Shown: positions 8,011 to 17,144, numbered from the stretch's first letter. The stretch: 64,000 nt of DNA from Synechococcus sp. HK05 (GCF_019104765.1 NZ_JAHRXJ010000009.1:1-64000); one strand, 5' to 3'. Program-made: numbers and translations. The notes: generated by a model not told the origin, from the letters alone.

Positions 8011-9138
8011 ATGGCTGCTGTGCATTCCCGGGTGTTGCCTTTGGCCCTCGTTGCGGCCCTGGCTGGCGTGGCCCTGCCGCCGGCCCTGGCCCAATCGTCA
8101 GCAGCGAGTGCGGTGCTCTCGCGCCAATCCTTTGTGGCGGAGGCCGTGCGGCGCACGGGGCCGGCGGTGGTCACGATCGACACCGAGCGCACGGTGGTGG
8201 TGCCGGGCCGTCAGAGCCTGCCGCCCTTCCCGTTCATGGATCCGATGCTGCGGCAGTTCTTTGGGCTGCCGCAGGGTGGTGGCACCATCCCGCCTTCCCA
8301 GCGCACCGAGCGGGGTCAGGGCAGTGGCTTCATTTATGACAGCAGCGGCCTGCTGCTCACCAACGCCCACGTGGTGGAGGGCAGCACGCGCGTGATGGTG
8401 GGGCTGAGCGACGGCCGCCGGGTGGAGGGCACGGTGGTGGGGGCCGACCGTGTGACCGATCTGGCGGTGGTGCAGCTGGCGGGCGGCAGCTCCTGGCCCG
8501 TGGCGCCCTTGGGTAACTCCGACAGCCTGCAGGTGGGTGAGTGGGTGATCGCGGTGGGGAATCCTTTTGGCCTGGATCAGACCGTGACCCTCGGCATCGT
8601 GAGCAGCCTCAACCGCAATGCCGCCTCCCTCGGGATCACCGACAAGCGCTTGGAGCTGATTCAGACCGATGCGGCGATCAATCCGGGAAATTCCGGCGGC
8701 CCGCTGCTCGACGCTGATGGCGCCGTGGTGGGCATCAACACGCTGGTGCGTTCCGGACCGGGAGCCGGCCTGGGCTTCGCGATCCCGATCAACCGGGCCC
8801 GCACGGTGGCCGAGCAGCTGGTGAGCAAGGGCAGCGTGAGCCACGCAATGATTGGTGTGGGCCTGGATGCCGTGCGCAACGCCAGCGGCAGCCCCGTGCC
8901 TGGTGCGGTGGTGCGCAGTGTGATGCCAGGTGGCCCGGCGGCGCGGGTGGGGGTGCGGCCCGGCGATCGGATCACGGCGGTGGATGGCCAGCCCGTGACC
9001 AACCCCGCTCAACTCACCCAGTTGGTGGAACGCAATGGCGTGGGGCGCCCGATGGAGCTCACACTGCAGCGGCAGGGCCAGACCCTGCAGCTGCAGGTCA
9101 CGCCAGTGGAGCTCTCCACCTTGATGCGCTCCCGGTGA
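8011..9138 (+). CDS. HtrA/Deg-family trypsin-like serine protease with PDZ domain
   Basis: The 375-residue protein has a signal peptide ending near ALPPALAQ (about residue 28), a trypsin-like protease domain and one PDZ domain (about 278-365). The catalytic triad is His120 (TNAHVV), Asp150 (TDLAVV) and Ser228 (NPGNSGGP). Deg proteases degrade or hold misfolded proteins in the periplasm or thylakoid lumen. I start at the ATG at 8011, which opens the signal peptide; the frame upstream is not protein-like. Cyanobacteria usually carry three such proteins (HtrA, HhoA, HhoB) and I cannot tell from sequence alone which this is. Confidence 0.93.
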   Translation: MAAVHSRVLPLALVAALAGVALPPALAQSSAASAVLSRQSFVAEAVRRTGPAVVTIDTERTVVVPGRQSLPPFPFMDPMLRQFFGLPQGGGTIPPSQRTERGQGSGFIYDSSGLLLTNAHVVEGSTRVMVGLSDGRRVEGTVVGADRVTDLAVVQLAGGSSWPVAPLGNSDSLQVGEWVIAVGNPFGLDQTVTLGIVSSLNRNAASLGITDKRLELIQTDAAINPGNSGGPLLDADGAVVGINTLVRSGPGAGLGFAIPINRARTVAEQLVSKGSVSHAMIGVGLDAVRNASGSPVPGAVVRSVMPGGPAARVGVRPGDRITAVDGQPVTNPAQLTQLVERNGVGRPMELTLQRQGQTLQLQVTPVELSTLMRSR

Positions 9139-9144
9139 GCCGGA

Positions 9145-9345
9145 TCAGCTCTCGGCCTCGCGCAGCACTTCTACGCATTGGGTGACGCACTCCCCATCGT
9201 CGATGGAGCAGGCGGTGATGCACTCAAAATAGGTTTCCACTGGATCGACACCGTTCACGCCGGAGGATGTGAGCCCCATGGCGAGGAAATCAGCTCCTGT
9301 GGTGGTGCTGGCGGCGGCATTGGAGGGATGCGGAACGATGCCCAT
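9145..9345 (-). CDS. Small twin-CX3C protein
   Basis: This 66-residue soluble protein ends in a helical region holding two CX3C motifs (Cys42/Cys46 and Cys53/Cys57) separated by six residues. The layout could give two disulfides in a helix-turn-helix or a metal site. The ATG at 9345 has an AGAGG Shine-Dalgarno seven bases upstream; a shorter version from the ATG at 9279 (44 residues) would keep all four cysteines. It is convergent with the protease gene, six nt apart. I believe it is a conserved picocyanobacterial protein but know no assigned function. Confidence 0.7.
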   Translation of the reverse strand: MGIVPHPSNAAASTTTGADFLAMGLTSSGVNGVDPVETYFECITACSIDDGECVTQCVEVLREAES

Positions 9346-9470
9346 GGCCAGACCTCTAGGGGGGAAGTCATCAGCGTATGAACGTCTTGCGTCCAAGCCA
9401 AGAACAATGAGTTCTCTTGCCTAGGGAAGTGTGAAGTTGTTTTGAGCGGTGGCTGGCTCCGGTGCTGGGA

Positions 9471-11198
9471 TCAGGCGGCTTTCTGTTTGCGCGCTTCGGC
9501 TTTCGCTTTCTGTTTGTCGCGGTTGGCCTTGCGCTTGGCGTCCTGTTCGGCGGCCTGGCGAGCGGCCTCAGCGGCGGCAGCTTCCTCTGCCTTCTTGTCG
9601 CGGTAGTAGGCGTAATCGCCGCGGTAGACCGCCAGCTCACCGTCGCGGATTTCCACGATCTTGTTGGCCACCCGCGAAATGAAATAGCGGTCGTGGCTCA
9701 CCACCAGAACCGCGCCTTCGTATTCGATCAGGGCATCCTCGAGCATCTGTTTGGCTGGGATGTCGAGGTGGTTGGTGGGCTCATCGAGCACCACCAGATT
9801 GCAGGGCATCAGCAACATCAGCGCCAGGGCAAGCCGCGCTTTCTCGCCGCCGGAGAGCTTGCCCACCTCCTTGAACACGGCGTCGTTGCTGAAGCAGAAG
9901 CTGCCCAGCAGGGAGCGCACCTGGGTCTGGGTCCAGTCGGGCACCGCTTCGAACAGCGTGTCGATCACCGTTTTGGAGAGATCCAGGGCTTCGGCCTGGT
10001 TCTGCTCGAAGTAGCCGGCGATCACGTTGTGCTCGCCTAGGCCGGCGAAGCCCTCGTCGGGTGTTTCGATGCCCATCACCAGGCGCAGCAGGGTGGATTT
10101 ACCGGCGCCGTTCGGGCCCACGAAGGCGATGCGATCGCCCCGCTCCACCTCGAGGTTCGCCCCCAGGAACAGGATCTGCTCGCCGTAGCTATGGCTGAGG
10201 TCTTTGATTTCAGCGATCAGGCGGCCGCTGCGTGGGGCTGGCGGGAACTGGAAGCGCGGGCCGCTGACGCTCTCGATCGGCGCCTCGATGCGCTCCACCT
10301 TGTCGAGCAGCTTCTCGCGGCTTTTCGCCTGGGTGGAGCGGGTGGCGCTGGCGCGGAAGCGATCGATGTAGGCCTGCTGGGTGGCGAGCTCCTTCTGCTG
10401 GCGCTCAAAGGCGGCCTGGCCGGCTTCGCGCTCCAGCGCCTTCTGCTCGAGGTGCTGGCTGTAGTTGCCCAGGTAGCTGCGGGAGATCCCCCGCTCGGTT
10501 TCCACGATCTGATTGCACACGCGATCGAGGAAGGCCCGGTCGTGGCTGATCACCACCAACGGGCAGGTCTGACCCACCAGGTAATCCTCCAGCCACTGGA
10601 TCGTTTCCACATCCAGGTGGTTGGTGGGTTCATCGAGCAGCAGCAGATCCGGCTCCTGCAGCAGCACCTTGCCCAGGGCGATCCGCATCTGCCAGCCGCC
10701 GGAGTAGTCGCCCACCAGCTGCTCGGCGCCGTCTGGGGTGAAGCCGATCGTGGGCAGCAACTTGTCGATGCGGGCATCGAGCTCGTAGCCATGCAGGCTC
10801 TCGAAGCGGCTCTGCAGGCTGCCCAGCTCACGGATCAGCGCATCGAGGTGATCGGGATCCTCGGCGGCCTTCTCCGAACCCATCTCCTCCTCCACCTCGC
10901 GCTGGCGGTTCAGCACCTCAGCGGCTTCGCCGAAAGCCTGAAACAGCTCCTGCCGCACCGTGCGGCGCACATCCACATCGAATTCCTGCTGCAGATACAC
11001 GATCCGCGGATCGCCCTGCTTCACCACCTGGCCGCTGCTGGGCTCCTCCATCCCGGCGATGATCCGCATCTGGGTGGATTTGCCGGCACCGTTCACCCCC
11101 ACCAGGCCGATGCGATCGCCCGCTTTCACCTCCCAGGTGACATCCCGCAGCACCTCGCCGGTGGGATAGATCTTCGAGACGCGTTCGAGGCGGAGCAA
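9471..11198 (-). CDS. ABC-F family ATP-binding protein
   Basis: The soluble protein has tandem ABC domains and no membrane helices (about 575 residues). Walker A motifs are GVNGAGKST near the N-terminus and GPNGAGKST in the second half, with signatures [11 protein letters not shown] and [13 protein letters not shown] basic linker joins the two domains, as in ABC-F translation factors that act at the ribosome. The tail is a long Ala/Lys-rich coiled coil. The best start is TTG at 11198, which gives [14 protein letters not shown] and matches how the family begins; an upstream GTG adds 31 residues of non-conserved sequence. Whether it is EttA-, Uup- or YfmR-like cannot be settled here. Confidence 0.9.
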   Translation of the reverse strand: MLRLERVSKIYPTGEVLRDVTWEVKAGDRIGLVGVNGAGKSTQMRIIAGMEEPSSGQVVKQGDPRIVYLQQEFDVDVRRTVRQELFQAFGEAAEVLNRQREVEEEMGSEKAAEDPDHLDALIRELGSLQSRFESLHGYELDARIDKLLPTIGFTPDGAEQLVGDYSGGWQMRIALGKVLLQEPDLLLLDEPTNHLDVETIQWLEDYLVGQTCPLVVISHDRAFLDRVCNQIVETERGISRSYLGNYSQHLEQKALEREAGQAAFERQQKELATQQAYIDRFRASATRSTQAKSREKLLDKVERIEAPIESVSGPRFQFPPAPRSGRLIAEIKDLSHSYGEQILFLGANLEVERGDRIAFVGPNGAGKSTLLRLVMGIETPDEGFAGLGEHNVIAGYFEQNQAEALDLSKTVIDTLFEAVPDWTQTQVRSLLGSFCFSNDAVFKEVGKLSGGEKARLALALMLLMPCNLVVLDEPTNHLDIPAKQMLEDALIEYEGAVLVVSHDRYFISRVANKIVEIRDGELAVYRGDYAYYRDKKAEEAAAAEAARQAAEQDAKRKANRDKQKAKAEARKQKAA

Positions 11199-11302
11199 GA
11201 CAGATGCAGTGGAGGGCGCCTGGGGCCCGGTCCTGGTTGCATCATCTCCCCTGGGAGGTCCGGCCCTGCAGACTGTTTTCTGTCCCCGCACAGCCCGGCG
11301 CC

Positions 11303-11560
11303 ATGGTGAAGCGACTCGAACAGGTGGCGGCCCTAGTGGTGGCAGCCGGCCTGGCGATCGTGAGCTACTGGCTGTTCTTCAGCTGGATGGGGGCCGACCG
11401 CCGGCCGCGCCGCAGTGCCCTAGAGGCCGCCCCGGGCCTTGAGCAGCCACTGCTTGGTTTCAGGGTCGTCGATGCTGGCCAGGTGGATCTTCACCTCGTC
11501 GCGGCTTACGGGCAGCCCCCAGCCGTCGCCCAGCTCGCAGATACGGCTGAGGGCGCCTGA
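11303..11560 (+). CDS. Small membrane protein, possibly read through into an antisense gene
   Basis: The first ~39 residues form a convincing small membrane protein: a short basic start (MVKRLEQ), one transmembrane helix (ALVVAAGLAIVSYWLFFSW), then a basic end. From 11420 the frame runs 141 bases antisense to the Nif11-like gene and loses membrane-protein character, giving 85 residues in total. The ancestral stop was probably near 11420 and was lost here, or the gene is expressed in full with a junk tail. It is divergent from the ABC-F gene. Confidence applies to the N-terminal part being coding. Confidence 0.5.
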   Translation: MVKRLEQVAALVVAAGLAIVSYWLFFSWMGADRRPRRSALEAAPGLEQPLLGFRVVDAGQVDLHLVAAYGQPPAVAQLADTAEGA

Positions 11561-11653
11561 AGGGTCCTGCAGGGCTTGGCGGAACAGCTCCTGGGTGAGC
11601 TGCTGATCGCTGCGGATGCGCTCGTAGAGGGCGGGGGCGTTGCCGGCGCTCAT
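11420..11653 (-). CDS. Nif11-like domain protein (77 aa)
   Basis: The 77-residue protein carries a Nif11-type N-terminal pattern: a helix with D-Q-Q-L-T-Q-E-L, then LQDPSGALSRICELGDGWGLPVS and a final helix. Nif11 domains occur as stand-alone small proteins and as leader regions of nitrile-hydratase-like or lanthipeptide precursors. Here there is no Gly-Gly leader cleavage site and no core peptide, and no lanthipeptide synthetase is nearby. It is therefore more likely a stand-alone Nif11-family protein. The ATG at 11653 is chosen because the family domain starts right after it. It lies downstream of anmK on the same strand. Confidence 0.72.
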   Translation of the reverse strand: MSAGNAPALYERIRSDQQLTQELFRQALQDPSGALSRICELGDGWGLPVSRDEVKIHLASIDDPETKQWLLKARGGL

Positions 11654-11733
11654 GGGCTTGCTAGCCGATGGGCTCACCCTATGAACGCCGGCCGCTTCTG
11701 CCCGCGCATCGTGGTGGATCGTGATCTGGCGCT

Positions 11734-12885
11734 TCAGCGCGTTGGCCGGGCGCACACCCCCAGCACCGCTGGCTTTGCCGCGCCCGTCACCGAGGGCAGC
11801 GAGCCGCTCACGCCGCGCTGATGCCACCAGGCCAGGAGAGCAAAGGCCAGGGCTTCACGGTCGCTGTCGCCGATGCCCAGTTCCGCCAGCGGCCGCAGCT
11901 GCAGGCCGCGGCAGCGGCGCCGCAGCGCCGTGATCAAGGTGGTGTTGCGGGCGCCGCCGCCGGCGACGAGCAACTCCAGAACCGCGGGACCGCGGGCTAA
12001 ATCCTGGGCCACCACGGCAGCGGTGAAGGCGGTGAGGGTGGCCAGGGCATCGGCGGGTTCGAGCGGCTGGTTCCGCCGCCGGGCGGCGAGCTCCAGCTCC
12101 TCGAGGCGCCGTTCCAGATCCATCTGGCCATACAGCTCCCGGCCTGTGGATTTTGGGGGCGCCTGCTGCAGATAGGGCTCTCGTAGCCACAGCTGCACCA
12201 GAGGCTCATCCACTTGGCCCTGGGCTGCCCAGGCGCCACCGGCATCGAAGCGCCGCTCCCCGCCGCTGAACTGGGCGGCTGCCAGATCCAGCAGCGTGTT
12301 GGCAGGGCCGCAATCCCAGCCCTGCACCGCAGCGCCGCGATCGGGCCCCGCCTGCGGCGGCAGCAGGGTGAGGTTGGCGATACCGCCAAGGTTGAGCAGG
12401 GCTCGCCAGCCACCGATGGCCGGCAGTAGGGCGGCATCGGCGGCTGGCACCAGCGGTGCCCCCTGGCCCCCCAGCGCCAGATCGGCGGCGCGGAAGTCGA
12501 ACACCACCGGCCGTTGCAGCAGCTGGGCCAGCAGGGGGGCCTGCAGCAGCTGCCAGCTGCTGCCGCGGCGGGCGTCTTGGGGCGGCCGATGCCAAAGGGT
12601 TTGGCCGTGGCAACCCACCAGCTCGGCGTTGCCGGCTGGATCGCAGGCCCGGGCCGCGGCGGCCTGCACCTCCGTGAGTGCTTCCCCCAGTTCGATCACA
12701 TCGGCTGCCTGGATCGATTGGCCCTGGCCGGCGGCGATCAGCCGCAGGTGCAGATCGTGCGGGTAGGGCACGGTGGCGCGGCTCAACAGCCGCCAGCGGG
12801 GCCGCCGCGGCGGACCCCTGAATTCCGCCAGCACGGCATCCACCCCATCGGCGCTGGTGCCACTCATCAGACCCAACACCCGCAT
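11734..12885 (-). CDS. anmK: Anhydro-N-acetylmuramic acid kinase
   Basis: AnmK phosphorylates and opens 1,6-anhydro-MurNAc to MurNAc-6-phosphate in peptidoglycan recycling. The 383-residue protein begins with the diagnostic GLMSGTSADGVDAV segment. It also has GCHGQTLWH, a VFDFRAADLALGGQGAPL stretch and the DCGPANTLLD motif. The ATG at 12885 gives MRVLGLMSGTS; the frame extends upstream through the peroxiredoxin terminator, so the longer version is rejected. Cyanobacterial AnmK proteins have this length. Confidence 0.93.
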   Translation of the reverse strand: MRVLGLMSGTSADGVDAVLAEFRGPPRRPRWRLLSRATVPYPHDLHLRLIAAGQGQSIQAADVIELGEALTEVQAAAARACDPAGNAELVGCHGQTLWHRPPQDARRGSSWQLLQAPLLAQLLQRPVVFDFRAADLALGGQGAPLVPAADAALLPAIGGWRALLNLGGIANLTLLPPQAGPDRGAAVQGWDCGPANTLLDLAAAQFSGGERRFDAGGAWAAQGQVDEPLVQLWLREPYLQQAPPKSTGRELYGQMDLERRLEELELAARRRNQPLEPADALATLTAFTAAVVAQDLARGPAVLELLVAGGGARNTTLITALRRRCRGLQLRPLAELGIGDSDREALAFALLAWWHQRGVSGSLPSVTGAAKPAVLGVCARPTR

Positions 12886-12891
12886 GGCCAC

Positions 12892-12920
12892 AAAAAAGCC
12901 CCCGGTCATTCTCCGGGGGC
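12892..12920 (-). terminator. Rho-independent terminator after 1-Cys peroxiredoxin
   Basis: On the minus strand GCCCCCGG pairs with CCGGGGGC across a seven-base loop and is followed by six T. It lies 28 nt after the peroxiredoxin stop. It also ends only six bases before the anmK start codon, so anmK translation depends on readthrough or on a promoter overlapping this hairpin. Confidence 0.88.
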
Positions 12921-12947
12921 CTGGGTGATGGGGCGAGCCTCAGTGGC

Positions 12948-13583
12948 TCACTTGTTGGGCTGCGGAGTCATGCGCAGGTAAGGCTTGATCTCGGTCACGC
13001 CCTTGGGGAACTTGCTGCGGGCTTCGTCGGTGGGGATGGAGGGCACCACCACGCAATCGTCGCCGTCTTTCCAGTTCACCGGGGTGGCCACCTGGTGGTG
13101 GTCGGTGAGCTGCAGGGAGTCGATCACCCGCAGGATCTCCTGGAAGTTGCGGCCGGTGCTGGCGGGGTAGGTGATCTGCAGTCGGAGCTTCTTGTTCGGG
13201 TCGATGATGAAGACCGAACGCACCGTGAGGTTGTTGAGCGAATTGGGGTGGATCATCCCGTAGAGATCGCTCACCTTCTTGTCCTCATCGGCGAGGATCG
13301 GGTAGTCGACCGTGGTGTTCTGCGTTTCGTTGATGTCGCAGATCCAGCCGCCATGGCTCTCGGCGGAGTCCACGCTCAGGGCAATGGTTTTCACGTTGCG
13401 CTTCTCCCACTCGGAGCGCAGGCGCGACACTTCGCCCAGCTCGGTGGTGCACACCGGGGTGTAGTCGGCGGGGTGGGAGAAGAGCACCACCCAGCTGTCG
13501 CCAGCGAAGTCGTAGAGGTTGATCGGGCCCAGCTGGGAGTTCTGGGTGAAATCGGGGACGGTGTCGCCCAGTTGGAGCGCCAT
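12948..13583 (-). CDS. 1-Cys peroxiredoxin (Prx6 class)
   Basis: This thiol peroxidase has 211 residues. Peroxidatic Cys45 sits in HPADYTPVCTTE, and the long C-terminal dimerisation extension includes GMIHPNSLNNLTVRSVF. The extension and the lack of a paired resolving cysteine place it in the Prx6/AhpC-related 1-Cys class. It reduces hydrogen peroxide and alkyl peroxides in the cytoplasm. The ATG at 13583 is chosen because MALQLGDTVPDF is the usual family start. A strong terminator follows. Confidence 0.93.
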   Translation of the reverse strand: MALQLGDTVPDFTQNSQLGPINLYDFAGDSWVVLFSHPADYTPVCTTELGEVSRLRSEWEKRNVKTIALSVDSAESHGGWICDINETQNTTVDYPILADEDKKVSDLYGMIHPNSLNNLTVRSVFIIDPNKKLRLQITYPASTGRNFQEILRVIDSLQLTDHHQVATPVNWKDGDDCVVVPSIPTDEARSKFPKGVTEIKPYLRMTPQPNK

Positions 13584-13636
13584 GAGCCGGCATGGGAGGA
13601 GGCCAGATGTTGACATAGCCAGGGCGGCAACTGACG

Positions 13637-15274
13637 TCAAGTCAACGGCGTTGGTTCGCTGAAGAGCCAGTCGCGCAGCCCCTCCAGACCGAGCCCGCCG
13701 GTGGCCGACACAAACAGCACCTGGCCATCGAGGGTGCGGGCCTGCTGCAGCGCTTCCGCGGGGCAGCGATCGATCTGGTTGCCGATCAGCCGGCGCGGGG
13801 TGTCGCTGCCCAGCTCATCGAGGATGGTGTGCACGGTGTTCAGTTGTTCCGCCCAGCCCGGATCGGAGAGATCCACCACCAGCAGCAGCTGATCGGCTTC
13901 CAGGGTTTCCTCCAGCGTGGAGCGGAAGGCCTCCACCAGCGGCGGCGGCAGGGCGCGGATGAAGCCCACCGTGTCGGTGAGCAGCAGGGTTTGGGGCGGT
14001 CCGCCGGCGGGATCGGGCCGGCTGATGCGGCGGGTGGTGGGATCAAGCGTGGCGAAGAGCTTGTTCTCCGCCAGCACGGCTTCGCCAGCGGCTGGCTTGC
14101 TGAGGGCATTCAGCAAGGAGCTTTTGCCGGCGTTGGTGTAGCCCACCAAGGCAAAACGCTGCAGCCCGTGGCGCCCGCTGCGGATGCGGGCCCGGTGCTC
14201 CCGCAGCTTCTGCACGTCGCGCTGCAGCTTGTCGATGCGGCGGGCGATGGCGCGGCGATCTTTCTCCAGCTGGGTTTCACCGGGGCCGCGGGTGCCGATG
14301 CCGCCGCCCTGGCGCGAAAGGCTCAGGCCGCGGCCCACCAGCCGGGGCAGCCGGTAGCGCAGCTGCGCCAGTTCCACCTGCAGGCGTCCGGCGCCGCTGG
14401 CGGCCCGCTGGGCAAAGATGTCGAGGATCAGTTCGCTGCGATCGCTCACCGGCAAATCCAGCAGCCGCTCCAGGTTGCGGGCCTGGGCGGGGGTGAGTTC
14501 GCGGTCGGTGACCACGAGTGAGGCCCCCAAGCGCCGGGCTTCCAGCGCGGCCTCGCGCAGCTTGCCTTCTCCCCACAGGGTTTGCGGCGAGCCTGATGCC
14601 TTGCGCTGCACCACCAAGCCCACCGGCTTGGAGCCGGCGCTGCGCACCAGCCCCTCCAGCTCGGCGATCTCACGCCGGGCTGTTTCCGGATCGGAGGGGC
14701 TGAGCACCAGCAACATCACCTGCTCGATGCCGCTTGGCTGGATGGCCCGGGGCTGCAGCGTGGGGCGCTCCGGCGGGATCCACTGGCAGAGCTCGCTCAG
14801 GTCGGCTTCGTGCTGCTGCTGCCAGGGGTGGCTGGGATCGCCGCCGGGCAGATAGGCCGCGGCGCTCCAGAGGCCGCCCGCCCCGGGCTGTTGTGCGTAG
14901 CGCAGCCAGAGCTGGGGATCGAGATCGAGCCCCACCACCGCTTCGCTCCCGTGGGGTTCGAGCTGCTTGGCGCGGCCCACGCAGGTGATCAGGCGCAGGT
15001 CGCTGCCTTGCCGGCGCGGCCCCCCGGGCAGGCGCTCCAGCAGCCGGCCGGATTGCTCTAGCGGGCCCACCCACAGCAGCCGGCAGAGCCCTCGGCCATC
15101 GATCACGAGGCTCAGGGGCAGTTCGAGTTCGCAGCTTTCCGCGGCCAGCCGCTGCAGGCTGAGCAGATCCGCGCCAAACGCTTCAGGGTGACGCCGGTGG
15201 CTGAGACGCTCCAGGCGGCGTGTCTGGGCGGGACGTAGGCCGGCGGTGCGGCCCAGGAGGGCGGTTTGCTTCAC
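13637..15274 (-). CDS. hflX: GTPase HflX
   Basis: HflX is a ribosome-associated GTPase that rescues or splits stalled 70S ribosomes under stress. The 545-residue protein has a long N-terminal HflX domain, a coiled linker with GIGTRGPGETQLE, and a G domain. The G motifs are GYTNAGKSS (G1), DTVGFIR (G3) and a GNQIDRC variant of NKxD (G4). The GTG start overlaps the stop of the upstream HAD gene by four bases (GTGA), which indicates coupling. It is longer than E. coli HflX because of an extended N-terminus, a usual feature in cyanobacteria. Confidence 0.93.
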   Translation of the reverse strand: MKQTALLGRTAGLRPAQTRRLERLSHRRHPEAFGADLLSLQRLAAESCELELPLSLVIDGRGLCRLLWVGPLEQSGRLLERLPGGPRRQGSDLRLITCVGRAKQLEPHGSEAVVGLDLDPQLWLRYAQQPGAGGLWSAAAYLPGGDPSHPWQQQHEADLSELCQWIPPERPTLQPRAIQPSGIEQVMLLVLSPSDPETARREIAELEGLVRSAGSKPVGLVVQRKASGSPQTLWGEGKLREAALEARRLGASLVVTDRELTPAQARNLERLLDLPVSDRSELILDIFAQRAASGAGRLQVELAQLRYRLPRLVGRGLSLSRQGGGIGTRGPGETQLEKDRRAIARRIDKLQRDVQKLREHRARIRSGRHGLQRFALVGYTNAGKSSLLNALSKPAAGEAVLAENKLFATLDPTTRRISRPDPAGGPPQTLLLTDTVGFIRALPPPLVEAFRSTLEETLEADQLLLVVDLSDPGWAEQLNTVHTILDELGSDTPRRLIGNQIDRCPAEALQQARTLDGQVLFVSATGGLGLEGLRDWLFSEPTPLT

Positions 15275-15948
15275 GGAGGTGTTCCGCCTGGGGTACCGGC
15301 GGGCTGCTGCCGCTGGATCAGCACGCAGTGCAGGCCTGCCGCCCGGGCACCGGCTTCATCCTCGGGGCTGTCGCCGATATGCCAGGCCGCGTCGGCCGGC
15401 AACGCCAGCAGCTCCAGCGCCCGCGTAAAAGGCCGCGGGTCGGGCTTGGCTGCCCCCACCGCCGATGACACCACCACCGCATCCAACAGCGGTGCCAGCT
15501 CCAGCTGCTCCAGCAATCCGTGCAGCCGTTGATCGAAATTGCTCACCACCGCGAGCTTGAGCCCGGCGCTGCGCCACCGCTGCAGATGCTCCGCCACGTC
15601 CTCGTACACCTGCCAGGGCTCGGCGCTGGCGTAATAGGCAAAGAGGGCTGGCCCCAGGCCCTCCGGGAGTGGGCCTTCATGGCCGCAGGCCTGGAGGCAG
15701 CCATCGATCAGCGCCACCCACCAGGCCTGCTCCGCCTCCAGCAGCGCCTCGCCCTCCAAGCCTGGGAAGGCCAGCGGTGGTGCCGCGCGAAACAACCTCG
15801 GAAACACGGCGTTAATCTCCGGGGCCTCCACGTTCAGCCCGTGTTCCGCTGCGAACGCGGCGTAGGTGCTGCCCACGGAACGGCGCAGGCCGATCAGGGT
15901 GCCCATCGCATCGAGTAGCAGGCCTTTGGGGCGGCGCGCGTCGGTCAT
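15271..15948 (-). CDS. HAD family hydrolase (HDHD3-like)
   Basis: The 225-residue haloacid dehalogenase-like protein has motif I LLLDAMGTLI, an unusual form in which Ala takes the usual place between nucleophile Asp and Met. The motif II serine is in VVSNFDQ, motif III lysine in AAKPDP and motif IV in HIGDSPEDE. The second motif I aspartate (DxD) is replaced by Met, as in HDHD3-type and some phosphonatase-like members, so phosphatase activity may be low or the chemistry different. The substrate is unknown. The ATG at 15948 is chosen by motif placement. It is coupled to hflX through a GTGA overlap. Confidence 0.85.
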   Translation of the reverse strand: MTDARRPKGLLLDAMGTLIGLRRSVGSTYAAFAAEHGLNVEAPEINAVFPRLFRAAPPLAFPGLEGEALLEAEQAWWVALIDGCLQACGHEGPLPEGLGPALFAYYASAEPWQVYEDVAEHLQRWRSAGLKLAVVSNFDQRLHGLLEQLELAPLLDAVVVSSAVGAAKPDPRPFTRALELLALPADAAWHIGDSPEDEAGARAAGLHCVLIQRQQPAGTPGGTPP

Positions 15949-15971
15949 CGAGGCAGTGGTTGAGCGGTGCG

Positions 15972-17144
15972 TCAGAACCAATCGGCCAGCCAGCCACCGG
16001 CCACCCGCAGCTGGTGCTGCAGCCCCGGCATGCGGGCCAGATAGGCCAGGCGCCGCAATTGAAAGGCTGCGGTGCCCGCCAGGGTGATTCCCATGCCGGT
16101 CAGGCTGGCCTGGCCGATCCCCAACCCCAGCATTTCGCCTAAATCGCTCCAGATGAAGGGCTGAAGCTCCTCGCCGCGGCGCTGGCGCAGCACATTCGCC
16201 GCCACGCAACTGGCCTGCTGGTAGGCCACCTGGGCCGTGGCCGGATGGGCTTCGCCGCTGGCATCCGGGCAGAGGGCGGCATCGCCCATGGCAAACACGT
16301 GCTCCGCGCCAACCACACGCAGATCGCCGTGGCAAGGCAGCCGGCCGCGGCTGTCGAGAGCCAGGGCCGGCGTGAGTTCGGGCACGCTTCCCACCACACC
16401 CCCGGTCCAGATCACCCCATCACAGCTGAGGGTTTCGCTGCTGTTGCCCCGTTGCAGGCTCACGCCCGTGCCGCTTACCGCCATCACCCGTGTGCCCGTG
16501 CGCAGACGGATATCGCGCTTCAGCAGGGCCTGCTGCGCCTGCTCCCGATTGAAGGAGCGGGAGGCGGGCAGGAGCTCTTCCCCCTGTTCAATCAGCTCCA
16601 CCACAGCTGCTCCCTGCAGCAGATCCGCGAGTTTGCAGGCCAGCTCCACACCACTGGCGCCTGCCCCCACGATGGCGAGGCGTTGCAGCGGCCGCTGCTG
16701 CTGCTTCAGCCGTTGCACCAGCTGCTGCAGGCGATCCACATCCGCCAGGCTGCGGAAGCCAAGGCAGTGTTCCGACACGCCGGGAATGCCATAGCTGGTG
16801 GGTTTGCCGCCGGTGGCCAGCACCAGTTGGCTGTAGGCGATCCGTTGTCCGCTCTCGGTGCACAGCTGTTGGGCGCTGGTGTCGATCTGGCTAACGCGAT
16901 CCTGTAGCCACACCACCCCCTTGCCAGCCAGGAGTTCGCTGTAGCTCGGGGCCACTTCCCAGCGCCGCAACTCCTGGCTCAGCAGCTCATAGAGCAGAGG
17001 CAGAAATAGGAAGCGCTCCTGCGGCTCAATCAGCATCACCGGCACGTGGGCCGCAGAAGCCGCCAGCTGCAAGGCCGCGCTCAGACCGCCGAAACCGCCT
17101 CCTACCACCACAACAGGTTGCTGTTCGGCCTCGGCTGAGGGCAC
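15972..17144 (-). CDS. NDH-2-like FAD/NAD(P)-dependent oxidoreductase
   Basis: The 390-residue flavoprotein is of the pyridine nucleotide-disulfide oxidoreductase type. Its N-terminal FAD-binding GGGFGGLSAA is at about residues 15-24, a second Rossmann motif (IVGAGASGVELA) lies near 158-169, and a FAMGDAAL stretch binds FAD. There are no redox cysteines at the disulfide position. This fits type-2 NADH dehydrogenases and the cyanobacterial NdbB/plant NDC1 group, which reduces quinones including demethylphylloquinone. Assignment to NdbB is likely but unproven. It is divergent from cysH across a short gap. Confidence 0.85.
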   Translation of the reverse strand: MPSAEAEQQPVVVVGGGFGGLSAALQLAASAAHVPVMLIEPQERFLFLPLLYELLSQELRRWEVAPSYSELLAGKGVVWLQDRVSQIDTSAQQLCTESGQRIAYSQLVLATGGKPTSYGIPGVSEHCLGFRSLADVDRLQQLVQRLKQQQRPLQRLAIVGAGASGVELACKLADLLQGAAVVELIEQGEELLPASRSFNREQAQQALLKRDIRLRTGTRVMAVSGTGVSLQRGNSSETLSCDGVIWTGGVVGSVPELTPALALDSRGRLPCHGDLRVVGAEHVFAMGDAALCPDASGEAHPATAQVAYQQASCVAANVLRQRRGEELQPFIWSDLGEMLGLGIGQASLTGMGITLAGTAAFQLRRLAYLARMPGLQHQLRVAGGWLADWF

